Source: Eriocheir sinensis (taxonomy: Eukaryota; Arthropoda; Malacostraca; Decapoda; Varunidae). From it: a stretch of 64,000 nucleotides of DNA. Location: positions 146,189-210,188 of the forward strand of contig NW_026112144.1 of the NCBI RefSeq assembly GCF_024679095.1. Direction: 5' to 3'. Below the pieces are notes generated by a model that did not search any database, was not told the origin of the DNA, and saw nothing but the letters and a program-made list of their open reading frames with translations. Shown in pieces: positions 45,746 to 57,016 of the stretch (the stretch's first letter is position 1; every line of letters starts with the position of its first letter). A program made the translations under genes and the position numbers.

Positions 45746-46375
45746 TGAAGGAGGAAGAGAAAAATAAGTGAATATGGAAAAAATACGGAAGAGAAGGACG
45801 AAAGATATAACAGATGTAGATGTCAATTAAGAATGAATGAATAAAGAGGAAGAGAAGGCAGCGAATACAGCAAAAGGAGTGAGGAAAAGGAAAACAGAGA
45901 GGGAGACAGTGCTGAAAGAGGATGAAAGAAGAGGAAGGATATGCTAAACGTGGAAGTGGAAAGAAAGAGGAAGAGGAAGAGGGAAGGCAAAGAGTGGAGG
46001 TGAAAGAGAGATGAATGGGAGGGTTAATGGGAGGAGAGTGTGGAAGGCAGGGCCGCGGCGGAGGTGGTGGAGATTAAAGGTGGAGAGGGAGGAGGAGGGG
46101 AGGTGGAAGTAAGGGAGAGGGAGGATTGGGGAAGGTGTAGGAGAGGGAGAGGATTGAACGAGAAAGGTGGAGGAGAGGGGATGGAGCGATGGAGAAGAAT
46201 GAAAGGTGAAGGAGAGGGGGAGGGAGGAACAGGAGGAGTGGAGGAGAAGAAGAGGGAGAAACAGTAAAGGTGAAGGAGAGAGAAAGGGAAGAGCAGGAAA
46301 GGTGGGAGAGAGGAAGAGCGAGGAACAGGAGAGGTGGAGGTATAGATGGAGGAAAATATAAACAAATGAATATAA
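45746..46375. other. Purine-rich region, no gene
   Basis: Strong GA bias on the + strand throughout. Open frames are compositional. Confidence 0.65.
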
Positions 46376-47560
46376 AAAAAACAACTTTTTATCGAATTAT
46401 TAAATTATTTTGTTGGAAATGAAGAATAAGAAGGAATTGGGAGGATGGAGAAGAATTATAAATACATACACAGAAAATATCTGCGGAGCAGACAAAAGAA
46501 AAATATATAACTGATGCTTAAATAGCGTGTTGGAGACAAAGGTAGAAGAGCACCAAGTAAAAGAAACTAATGAGACGAAGGCAAAGTTATGAGAAGCACA
46601 AAACTTTATCAGCACCTGATGAAAAGACTAATATGTTTTCAGTAACGCACGGCAATCACAGTAAAAAAAAATTGCCAAAGAACTGTAAAAAGAGTATAAG
46701 AAGTGAATGCAAAAGGTATGGAAGGGAAAAGTGCCAGGAACACATTCACAACTAATATGAACGAGTAATGTTTTCAGTAACGGATTTTAATTACTGAGGA
46801 AAGGAAATGGTGTCGGCATATTGGTTAAAAGGTTGTGATGTGTGTAAAAAAAACCACACGTGTTGAGTTACAAAAGGTGTCCTGGAGGTGACTGCAAAGA
46901 GGAAGGAAGGAAAGAATGTTAGTATTATATTAACAACGAATAAAGTTTTCATTGACGGATTTTAATTTTAAGAGAAGAGGTGGCAGCGACAAATTGTTTG
47001 ATGCTTAAGTAAATGTAAGGCGTGTGGACAGCAAGGCGATGATATAAATACACTAAAAGGAACGGATGAAAGGGAATGTTGTTTTTCTGAGACATTTAAA
47101 TTAGTCTATTGGAAAACAGAGGTGGAAATAAAATGAGTAAAAGGTGATCAGTTCTGGAGTTTAAGGAATGAAGAAAACTTAAGTGTTTGGAAAAAATAAT
47201 AAATAAGACCAAGTAAGGTTTTTACTGATAAAAGGTGAATAGGTGAGTAGAAAGCCCATAGTGCTAAAATATATATTAGCAGCAGATAAAAGTGAATAAT
47301 GGTTTTATTAACGTATATCATAACTGAATGCATCAGCTGATAATAAAAACGATAGTAATTTTAGTGGCGAATTAAAAAAAAAGTAATATGGAAGCCGATA
47401 AAAAAAGATATGCACGGGATAAATGAGGTGAAGGTTAAGAAGGAAAATAAGAGTAAAGTAAAATATCTATGAATGAAACCGAGAAAAAAGTTTTCGTGTG
47501 AAAAGGTAGAGGAAGACTGGATAAGAATGACGGAAATAAAGGAGAAGTAAAGGAAGGAGT
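46376..47560 (+). repeat. Old degenerate tandem array, about 170-220 bp unit (tentative)
   Basis: ATGTTTTCAGTAACG(C/G)A is found at 46632 and 46767; AAGTTTTCATTGACGGATTTTAAT at 46945; GTTTTTACTGATAAAAGG at 47218; GGTTTTATTAACG at 47300. Each is preceded by an (A)CTAATATGA or AACGAATAAAG-like block. Identity is low. Confidence 0.4.
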
Positions 47561-47895
47561 AAAGGAGACAATGGATAGGTGACAGTAACTCAGAAAAAAA
47601 ATATTATATAAATGTGCTGGGAAAGAAAGTTTGATAAGATTGAATATATTAAAAAGGTAAACATAAGGTGGTGAGGGGAAGGAAAGAAATGTTAGAAATA
47701 TATATACAAAATCAAGGACAGGAGCGAACAGGTATCCCGCGACGGCTCTTCCTCAACAATCGCCGTCCCGCTAACCCTGCCTCAATCAACCGTCGTTCAT
47801 TAGTAATTATGACAAAAAGAGTTCCGGTGTTCATACTTTTCCTCGCGCGCTTCGTCCTGTCCATTACCAAGGAGAACTTCACGGCCAGACGCGCT
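47561..47895. other. No recognisable gene
   Basis: A 105-codon frame starts at 47668 but has no recognisable domain and overlaps the beginning of the next repeat. Confidence 0.5.
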
Positions 47896-48270
47896 ACAGA
47901 AAATTTCTACTCAGTTCCCATTCCGCGTCATACACTTAACGTTTTCTACTTTGCTTCTTTTCTGCTTACGGTGAACCACGATTAGGTTTCTACCACGCCA
48001 CGAAAAAAATACCAGTTGCATAAAAATCCTACTTACTTTTCAACCCGCATAATACAATTATCGTTTTCTTCTGTTCATTTTCTACTTACGCTATACCACG
48101 ATTTTATAATTTTTACCTCGGCAAGAAAAATATATAAATGTTGCATAAAAATTCTACTCAATTCTCATTCCGCAAAATACACTTAACGCTTCCTTCTATA
48201 TCTTTTTCCTACTTATACTGAGCCACGCTTTCATATTTTCACCACAGGAAAAAAAAAAAAAAAAAAAACG
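47896..48270 (+). repeat. Degenerate tandem repeat, about 125-130 bp unit
   Basis: Three units, each with a TCTACT(C/T)A(G/C)TTC(C/T)CATTCCGC-type start, a (A/C)ATACACTTAACG-like block, TTTTCTACTTACG, a (A/C)CCACGATT block, CACGCCA/CTCGGCAAGAAAAA and GTTGCATAAAAAT(C/T)CTACT. Starts near 47905, 48030 and 48155. Confidence 0.65.
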
Positions 48271-48441
48271 GCATCACTCAAGACCCAATTAACTTTTCCC
48301 TTTTATCTTGTAACGCAGTTTTTCTTCTTTTTAATCCCGTAATTCATATTTTCATTTTCTTTCTTTCGCCAACCTCCATTCACTGTATTTCATCTTTCAA
48401 ACTGTCACAGTAAAATTTCTACTGTTGCACATACCCGTACG

Positions 48442-48496
<55 letters not shown>

Positions 48497-49560
48497 TGCA
48501 CCCCAAACATATCACAACGACACACCACACATAATTTTCTGTAATATTCCCAAACCTGAAAGAATGGTCAACCTTACAAAAGCAACACAAAATACTTCCT
48601 TTGAATATAACACAAAAAAGAAAACTATACTAATACAATTTTATCACAATATCGCGGAACACACAACATTCTCTCCAAGGAAACATTCTCTTGTCAAAAA
48701 GGAAAACTCCCTTCTTCGGAAATGCTCTTAGATTGTTTGTTTGTTTTCTTTTGGATTCCACGCAACACATTTTCTGCAACACACCAACAACGACTCACAT
48801 ACGTAAAGAACAAATTATTTTTCCTCAAACATTAAAATAGCAAAACACCTGCTTATTTCCCTTTGATATTGCACGAAACAACGTGCAAACGCATCACATT
48901 TTCTCCAACACAGCAAAGCAGACAAAACACAGTCCATTCCCATCAACACTCGCTCATTACGCATGCGTCCTTCTTATTCATTCCACCTCCTCCTCATCAT
49001 CATCATCCTTGTTGCTCCTAATCACACAAAACACAGCTACCCCTAAAAGAAGAAGACCTAATCCCTTCGATTCCCATTTTCTGTTGCAATATCACGACAA
49101 GCCGAGTAAAAATAATACAAACCTGACGAGAAGCATAAAAAAAGGAAACAAGACACCCAATCCCCCGAATCCCATTTAATACTAACAAAGCAGAAAAAAA
49201 ACAGCCCAAAAACCCCCCCCCCCCCTCCCGCCAAAAAAAAAAAAAAAAAAGGGGAGAGAAGAAAAGAAAACGTATGGGCACCAACGGGGTCCTAAAAAAT
49301 CCTATTGCTCCGTCCACCTCTCAGTCTGTGCCGAAACGAAGGCAGAACATTATGGGGGGAAGGGTGTGTCGGGCAGGGCCAGGGCAACACGGGGACGGGA
49401 GGCGCGGCAGGGTGCTCTGACCTCTCCTGACCCAGCACGGAAGGTCCGGAGTGGCTGGCCTCGCCCCTGTCCTCGCCACCCGCCCCGCACACACCAAATT
49501 ATGTCCTGGGCTCCGGCAGCGACCGCCCCGATTTGCATTTACACCTTCCCCCCTCCCCCC
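48271..49560. other. No gene; CA array and homopolymers
   Basis: Contains a (CA)n microsatellite at 48444-48494, degenerate AACACA(C)...TTTTCTCCAA motifs at 48660-48910, a C run then A run at 49215-49250, and GC-rich sequence at 49360-49560. No domain-bearing frame. Confidence 0.55.
48444..48494. repeat. (CA)n microsatellite
   Basis: About 25 CA units, ended by TTGCACC. Confidence 0.96.
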
Positions 49561-49561
49561 A

Positions 49562-49564
<3 letters not shown>

Positions 49565-49616
<52 letters not shown>
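49565..49616. repeat. (CT)n microsatellite
   Basis: About 26 CT units, about 75 bases before LINE D copy 1. Confidence 0.97.
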
Positions 49617-49619
<3 letters not shown>

Positions 49620-49754
49620 CCAGTACGTGACACCCGATCAAAAAATGACTCTCAGCCACGTCCCTCCACACCTCCCGTGTAAATAAACGTCATGCATCGC
49701 AACAAACGCGTAACCATGAATCCGCAAGTACCACCACCTCTATTACCAAGCCTT

Positions 49755-50570
49755 TAGATAACTTAAAAGTCCTTAGTATCAATGCGCGTAGCCTAAGCAA
49801 CAAGTTTGATGAACTGAGATGTCTTGCTCTGACAGAAAATTTTGACGTAATTGCTATAACCGAAACATTTATCGACACCACAAATATTGATTTAAGTACA
49901 GAATGCAACACAGATGGCTACTGACTCTTCAACAAAGATCGTTATACCGTAGAAGGGGTGGTGTCACCCTTTTTGTCAAAAGCTATTTGCAACCCACTGA
50001 CAGAAAACCAAGAGACAGTAACGTTGAACATTTGTGCGTGCGAGTAAACATTGCAAAAGTCAATTTAAATATATGTGTTACATACAGGCCTCCGGGGCAA
50101 TCACTCGAAAAAGATGTTGAAATGTACAGCGTTTTAAGGCAGTCACTTAATAACAGCGACTCACTGATATTAGGGGACTTTAACCTCCCCCATATCGACT
50201 GGGCGACACTGTCAGGTACAGATGGAGAGTCATATAGAATGATCGAATTTTTATAAGAAAATTATCTAAGCCAAATGGTTTCTGAGCCAACTCGACAAAA
50301 TAACATACTAGACCTTGTTATAACGACCCAAGATAACCTAGTCAGTAAAGTCACGGTAGGAGAAAACCTCGGTTCTTGCGATCATAAATTAGTGCGTGTC
50401 GACATTACAGCTCAAACATCAGTGACTGAAAATAAAATAATGGTGCCAAATTTCAAAAGAGCTAACTTCGTAGAAATCAGACGAAAACTAACAGAAATAC
50501 AACTATCAGATGACGGCAATGAAGAGGAAGCCTGGCTAAACTTTAAAAATCACTTACTCACTCAGTAGAT
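49755..50570 (+). pseudogene. LINE D copy 1 endonuclease
   Basis: APE-type motifs in order: LSINARSLSNKFDEL, IAITETFID (catalytic Glu), GGVTLFVKS, ICVTYRPPGQS, LILGDFNLPHIDW (Asp/Asn), PTRQNNILDLVI and SCDHKLV (Asp-His). Interrupted by TGA near 49922, a frameshift close to it, and TAA at 50254-50256. Confidence 0.85.
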
Positions 50571-50583
50571 CACATTCGTCCCT

Positions 50584-52535
50584 ATGAGTGAAAACCGAAG
50601 TAACACTAATAAAAGCCCACCTTGGTTTAATAGCGAAATTACACACTCAGTCAAAGAGAGAAAATTGTTTTACAGGCTAAAGAAAGAACATAGAACGGCC
50701 GAAAACATTAGACTTTATCATGATGCCAGGCGACGAGTAAAAAGATTAGTATGTCAGGCAAAGCGTAGATATGAAGAAAATATTGCGGCACACCGTAAAA
50801 ATAATCCGAAATCCTTCTTCAGTTACATAAAGAACAGAAAGGCGATCATAAGTGGAATTGGACCTTTAACAAACAGTGACGGTGCACTAGTGACTGACAG
50901 CCATCACATTGCAAACCTCTTAAACAACTACTTTTCCTCGGTGTTTAATATTAACAGCCTTCCCACAACTACCACCAACAGCAGTACTAATGTAAATCTC
51001 GAGCATGCATTGCCAAACTTTGAAATAACAACCGATGAAGTCCTTAAAGCTCTCCAATCACTTAAAAAAAATAAAAGTCCCGGACCTGACAAAGTACATC
51101 CTATACTGCTTAAAGAGACGAAGAGCGAAATACTCTCCTCCCTCTGAACCGTATTCAATATGTCCTTGCGACAAGGCATCGTCCCTTCGGATTGGAAAAA
51201 GGCTAACGTGACACCGATTTTTAAGGAAGGAGACAAAAAATTACCAGGTAATTACAGGCTCATTATTCTAACTTCAGTTGTAGGTAAGCTACTTGAGGGC
51301 ATAATTAGAGACAAAATTGTGAGCTACCCTGAAAGCCACTCATTAATTGGGGATTCACAACATGGTTTCCGTAACAAAAGATCCTGCCTATCAAACCTAT
51401 TGACCTTCTAAAACGACCTCTTCTCAGTTTATGACGTAACCAAATCATTAGACATAGTCTATCTTGATTTCCAGAAAGCGTTTGTTAAAGTCCTACATCA
51501 TGAATTACTTTACAAATTAAAGCAAATAGGTATTAACGGTCAATTACACCAATGGATCGCGAGTTCGTTGAGTAACAGACAACAAAGAATGGTGTTTGAT
51601 GGATTTAACTCAGAGTGGGCGCCGGTCACTAGTGGCGTCCCTCAGGGCTCGGTTCTTGGCCCAGGGCTCTTCATTATTTACATCAACGATGTGGATGTTG
51701 GACTCAATAATCGCATTAGTAAATTTGCAGACGACACAAAGATTGGTAACTCGGTTCTCACTGACGAAGACAGGCAAAGCCCCCAAGAGGATTTGCACAA
51801 AATTTCAGCTTAGTCGGATAGATGGGAGATGCCCTTTAACGTAGACAAGTGCCAGGTCTTTTAAGTTGGAACAAGAAATAAGAAGTTCGATTACGAAATG
51901 CGCGGCGTTAAACTCAAAAGCGTTCAATGCGTTAAGGACTTTGGGGTCAAAATCGCGTCAAACCTCAAATTCTCACAGCAATGCATCGATGCAGCAAATA
52001 AAGCGAACAGAATGTTGGGCTTCATTAAAAGAAACTTTTTATTCAAGAATAAAGATGTAATACTTCCGCTTTACAAAAGTTTAGTCAGACCCCACTTGGA
52101 ATATGCAGTGTAGGTTTGGTCTCCCCACAAAGCAAAGGACATTGGTAAATTAGAAGGTGTTCAGCGTCGGGCAACAAAAATGATCCCTTCCTTACGCAGC
52201 AAATCCTACGAAGAAAGACTTTCCACCCTTAACATGTTCTCTCTTGAGAAACGTCGCCTCCAAGGAAAACTGATCAAATGTTTTAAAATACTTAATGGTT
52301 TCACGAATGTAGACAGATCAAAAATTGTTTATGATCGATAACACTTTGCGAACTAGGAGCAATAGCATAAGACTCAAATGTAGACAAGTAAATTCAGACT
52401 GCACCAAAATTTTTCTTCACCAACGTTGTAGTGCGAGAATGGAATAAGCTTCCACCTCAGTGGTCCAGTGTAACACAATTGACTCCTTTAAAAACAAGCT
52501 CGACCGTCACTTCCTTCAACTTAATATTAACTAGA
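50584..52535 (+). pseudogene. LINE D copy 1 reverse transcriptase
   Basis: Linker PPWFNSEITHSVKERK, then [76 protein letters not shown] at 51724-51735, and the thumb LVRPHLEYAV. It ends with a C-terminus near 52530. At least five stops and a frameshift break it. The NYRLI variant (usually NYRPI) is a further lesion. Confidence 0.85.
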
Positions 52536-52620
52536 GTAGAAATGCAACGTTTTGGAGCCATCTGATTAATGTAGAATCACTTAGGTTCAAGGACAGACCA
52601 CCTAGTCTGGACCATGTGGT

Positions 52621-53032
52621 CTGTGTGGTCTGATTTTCTATATCTGTTTTCTTATATCTGCTGCTTCTTCATTTTTGTTTTTTCTTTGTCTTCCTCCGTT
52701 CACTTCTTAATATTCTGCTTCCTCTTTCTTCCTTTTATTACTGTTATCTTCTTTATCTTCTTCCCTTCTTCTTTTTCCATACCTTGTTACTTTTCTTGTT
52801 GTAGTTCGTATTCTAGCTCCTCATTTTCCTCCCCTTATTGTCTTCCTTTTCTCTTTATCTTCTTACAAATTATCCCTTTCTCCTCGCCCTTATTTTCTTT
52901 TTCTTCCTCTACTTTATCTTCTTTTTCTTACGGCGTCTTTTTCCCTCCCCGTAACCTCATCATCACTCCTTTCTTCCTCACGCCCACCTTCATTTACGTC
53001 CTCTTTTCATCCTTCTAATTGTCCCCGTAAAA

Positions 53033-53035
<3 letters not shown>
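52621..53035. other. Pyrimidine-rich region, no gene
   Basis: TTCTTC and CTCCTT-rich on the + strand; the 134-codon frame is compositional. Confidence 0.6.

Positions 53036-53106
<71 letters not shown>
53036..53106. repeat. (CT)n microsatellite
   Basis: About 35 CT units. Confidence 0.97.
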
Positions 53107-53110
<4 letters not shown>

Positions 53111-53374
53111 TTATTTTTCATATCAAACGTGTCCGTTTCTCTTATCGTATTTAACTCTTTCGCTGTAGCAGATATCACCATTAAATTTACTATCACTATA
53201 TTGCCTCCCAATCCACTGCCTACACATCACCACCACGCATTATTAACCTCATCATCAGACGTGTCCTCGTCTTCACCGTTATTAACACCACGATTCACTT
53301 CCACTATTATCCACTAATTGTTACTTTACAGAGACTTGTGCGAACGTTGCGATTACCGTGGATTTTTTTTCTAA

Positions 53375-53580
53375 ATGCGTAGAAACTTTTCTGAAGGTGT
53401 GGGCATTTTTTTGAAGGCGTGGAAACTTTTCTGAAGGCGTGGGAACCTTTTTTTTTATTTGTGAGGGGGCTGTATGGAAAACGTGACAAAGAAAAGCTGT
53501 ACAAGAAGACGTGGGAACCTTTTTTTTATTTGTGAGGGGGCTGTATGGAAAACGTGACAAAGAAAAGCTGTACAAGAACA
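53375..53580 (+). repeat. 71-bp tandem duplication with short upstream repeats
   Basis: GTGAGGGGGCTGTATGGAAA starts at 53461 and 53532, with identical surroundings. Upstream, GAAGGCGTGG(A/G)AAC(T)TTT units of about 20-28 bases occur three or four times (53391-53450). Confidence 0.88.
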
Positions 53581-53875
53581 AAAACAATAATATATTAAGA
53601 CATCAATAAATAACAGTAGTATGAAAAAACTGAAAAAAAACATGAATAGGAACAACGCTCAAAGACTTCAATAAATAACTAATACGAAATAACAACGAAA
53701 AATATGAACAATGACAACAATGATAAGAAGAATAATTTAAGCGATCTATAAATAACATTAAAAATCAATATGAAATAACAACGAAAAAAATATCCCAGAA
53801 ATTCCTTCCTTCTCAAGCGCCAATGAATGTGTTGATGTGCAGGGAAGGTTTGTGTGTGGCAAACAGGGTGAAGCG

Positions 53876-53880
<5 letters not shown>
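53581..53880. other. A-rich degenerate repeats, no gene
   Basis: ATCAATAAATAAC and GAAATAACAACGAAAAA-like blocks recur (53600, 53670, 53750, 53770). No coding evidence. Confidence 0.5.

Positions 53881-53936
<56 letters not shown>
53881..53936. repeat. (CA)n microsatellite
   Basis: About 28 CA units. Confidence 0.97.
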
Positions 53937-53938
<2 letters not shown>

Positions 53939-54554
53939 CGTACACCGCTATCACCGCTCCTACTGTCACGCTTGTAATGCCATAACCGTATTTCACTGTT
54001 TGGAGGGAGCTGAACCCCCCTCACCCCCTCTGCCCTCATCGCCTGCCTCCTCCTCCCTTCCCATCCCCCACCACACCTTCCGTTCTTACACCTTCCCTCT
54101 CCCCCTCTTCCCTTACAAAATCCTTCCCCTACCACACACCTCCCTATTCCCCTGTTCCCTCTTTCCTGCCCCTTCCCCTTACCACAACTCTCACCCTCTC
54201 TCTCTTACTCTCCTCCATGATCTCTTTTTTCTCTCTCCCTTCCCTCTTATCTCTCCCTTCATCACCTCCCATCATTGCCCTACTTCCCAACCTCTTCCCA
54301 GTCCCCTTTTTTCATCCTCCCCTTCCCTCCCCTCCCATCTCCCCATCACCACAAATCACAGTCGCCTGATTTCCATGTCCTCCCCATCGCCCCATCCATC
54401 CTTCCTCTCCTCTAGCTGACGCCACAATAGCCCCTTCCTCCTTCCCCTTGTCCCTTCCCTAACCTTTCCTCGTTTCCCTTTATTCAGAGTCAATCTCCCT
54501 TCCCCTCCCCTCCATCCTCCCTTCGTCCTGTGCTCTCTCTTATTTGCCCTTTGC

Positions 54555-54649
<95 letters not shown>

Positions 54650-54764
54650 TTCTTGTTTCCTCTTAGTCTCCTCTTTCCTAATATATTTCACCCTATATGC
54701 TTTTCCCCTCTATTTCTCCTTTTCTTCTTTACTCTCAACACTCCCCCACTTTATATAATTATGT
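53937..54764. other. Pyrimidine-rich region with (TA)n
   Basis: CCTTCC and CTCCCC-rich from 54010 to 54540, then about 40 TA units (54558-54641) and a T run. Open frames are compositional. Confidence 0.7.
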
Positions 54765-56700
54765 TTGAAGGAAACATGGAAACATGGAAACATGGAAACG
54801 CAGGCAACAGAAAGCCTATTGGCTCATTACGAGGTTGCCCGCTTTGGTGATTTAATCTGCTCGACAGCCTGGGGCCTGGGGAGCAGATGAAAGCACCTCG
54901 ACATTGAGGAGTAGATGAAAGCACCTCGATATTGAGGAGCAGATGAAAGCAACTCAATATTCAGTTTACTCCCGACGCAGCGAAGTGATGGTCGATTCTA
55001 TATTTGAAGGAGTTGATAGTATTCGCATTTACTACTTCTGAAGGAAGATTGTTCCAGTGACGGATGACTCGGTTTGAAAAGGAACTCCTTCCGATGTCTG
55101 TGTTACATCGCTTAGACTGAATGGGTAAACCGTTATTTCTAGTTCTTAGGTTGGTTTGCAATTCAAAGAAATTGGAGTCATCGACGTTATTGAATTTTTT
55201 CAGATACTTGAAGACTTGAATCATATCTCCTCGTAGGCGTCTTTTCTCTAATGTAAAGAGATTGAGTCGCTTGAGTCGTTCCTCGTACGGTTGAGCCCTT
55301 AAGGTTGGTATCATTTTCGTGGCGCGTCGCTGAATCCTTTCCAGTAAATCAATGTCCTTTCTGTAATTAGGAGACTAGAACTGTACTGCATACTCGAGGT
55401 GCGGTCTTACCATGGAATTATACAAGGATAGCATCACGTCTGGCGTTTTACACTCGAAGTTCCTCGCTATGAACCCGAGCATAGTGTTGGCTTTGATGTA
55501 TGCTTTTTTACAGTGATTCGCGTGTTTCAGGTCACTGCTGATAGTGACTCCAAGATCCTTTTCCTCCTGCATCGCTTGCAGAGGTCTCCCATTCATGATG
55601 TATGTGTGGTTACTATTTCTGGACCCAATGTGCATGACTTTGCATTTGTCAACATTAAAAGACATTTGCCATTTTCCGACCATTCGATAATGTGATTGAG
55701 GTCTTTCTGAATGATTTCGCAGTCGGTCTTTGTGAGGGCCTTTCCCCCCACCTTAGTGTCATCAGCAAATTTCGATATTGTGGATTTCAGTCCTGCTTCG
55801 AGGTCGTTGATATATATGATGAAGAGAATGGGTCCCAGCACTGACCCTTGAGGCACTCCACTAGTGACTGGAAGCCAATCGGAAGGCTGTCCGTTGAGTA
55901 GTACTCGTTGTTTTCTGTCGGTGAGCCAATCTCTTATCCACGCGATCAGATTGGCTCCAATGCCCGCCGAGTGCAGTTTCTTAAGGAGTCGCTCGTGCGG
56001 TACTTTGTCGAAGGCTTTCTGAAAGTCCAGGTATATAACATCACTGGGGATGTGGGCATCCCAGTTCTTATATATACCTTGGAAGAAGTCTAATAAATTC
56101 GTTAGGCAGGAGCGCTTGTTTCTGAAGCCATGCTGGGTGTCGGAGATTACATTATTGTCTTCTAGAAACTTAACAAGTTTGTCTCTAATAATCTTTTCGA
56201 GTATTTTTCCTGCCACTGATGTCAAACTTATGGGCCTGTAGTTTAATGCAACGCTTTTGTCTCCCTTTTTGAAAATTGGTGTTACGTTCGCCATCTTCCA
56301 GTCTTCCGGGACCTTTTTCAATTGAACAGACTGGTTGAATATGTTAGTGAGTGGCTGAAGTATTTGTTGTTTAAGCTCTTTTAATAACCGCGGGGACAAA
56401 CCGTCAGGTCCTGTTGACTTGTTCGTGTCGAGTTTATCCAAATACTCTTTCACTTCTTGGTCGCATATTGAGTCAATTTTCAGGGGCGTGATTCCCCTCG
56501 GCGGGTCAGGGTTCTCGGGCATGGTTTCGATGTTTTCGACTGTGAATACGGATGCGAAGTTACTGTTGAGGATTCTGGCCATCTGTTTACTGTCCTGAGT
56601 TGCAGCTCCAGTCTCGTCTGTCAGGGGACCAATATTGGATTTTACTTTCTTTTTCGATCTGATGTATGTGAAGAATTTTTTTGAGTCAAAGACTGTCAAG
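54765..56700 (-). mobile_element. LINE E (CR1-like), 5'-truncated
   Basis: A minus-strand LINE starting between endonuclease and RT (about 56700) and ending in a (CATGTTTC)n tail at 54772-54800. The 3' UTR contains a 31-bp tandem repeat (about 54886-54957: AGATGAAAGCACCTCGA-type, three units). Low damage: one frameshift near 55690 and one stop near 55375. Confidence 0.88.
54961..56699 (-). pseudogene. LINE E reverse transcriptase
   Basis: The 368-codon frame (56699-55593) has [76 protein letters not shown] and FADD (55758-55769). A frameshift near 55690 leads into QMSFNVDKCKVMHIGS, LGVTISSDLK and LVRPHLEYAVQF-like MVRPHLEYAVQF. A stop at about 55375 follows, then the C-terminus (55314-54961) with PYEERLKRLNLFTLEKRRLRGD. 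One frame correction and one stop separate it from an intact RT. Confidence 0.88.
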
Positions 56701-57016
56701 TAAAAGTGGCACTTGTCAAGTTGTCATCCTCTTACACTTTACAAACTGTGAGTGGAGTAGGTAGGAAGACACCTACTGAAACATGTGTAAGCCACTACCG
56801 GTGAGGTATATATGGGAACCGAGGAGGGTGCTGAGGCCCTTCAAAAACCCTTCTCATGTCCTAACTAACCGTTTCCCTATTCTCTCATCAACACCAGAGA
56901 GTAGTCCAACATGCTCTCTAAACACAGATCCTCTCTCTTTCCACACCACACTACATTCACACAACATACACACCTTTTCCCAAAATTTGAAACTCAAAAT
57001 TGCACACCATAGCATT
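56701..57016. other. No recognisable gene
   Basis: Unassigned flank between LINE E and LINE A copy F. Small frames on both strands lack domain features. Confidence 0.6.

Larger units (their letters stand above)
49690..52620 (+). mobile_element. LINE D copy 1 (CR1-like), decayed
   Basis: Contains endonuclease and RT in order and a 3' UTR with GTAGAAATGCAACGTTTTGG and the CAGACCAC/GTGGTCTG motifs. It matches the minus-strand copy at 61285-64000 across nearly its whole length, so the two form a long inverted pair about 8.7 kb apart. Stops are numerous (TGA near 49922, TAA 50254, TAG 50566, TGA 51145, TAG near 52110). Confidence 0.88.

Noticed and set aside
45311..45748. 145-codon Lys/Glu-rich protein
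   Set aside because: Coincides exactly with a purine minisatellite and is open on the other strand too.
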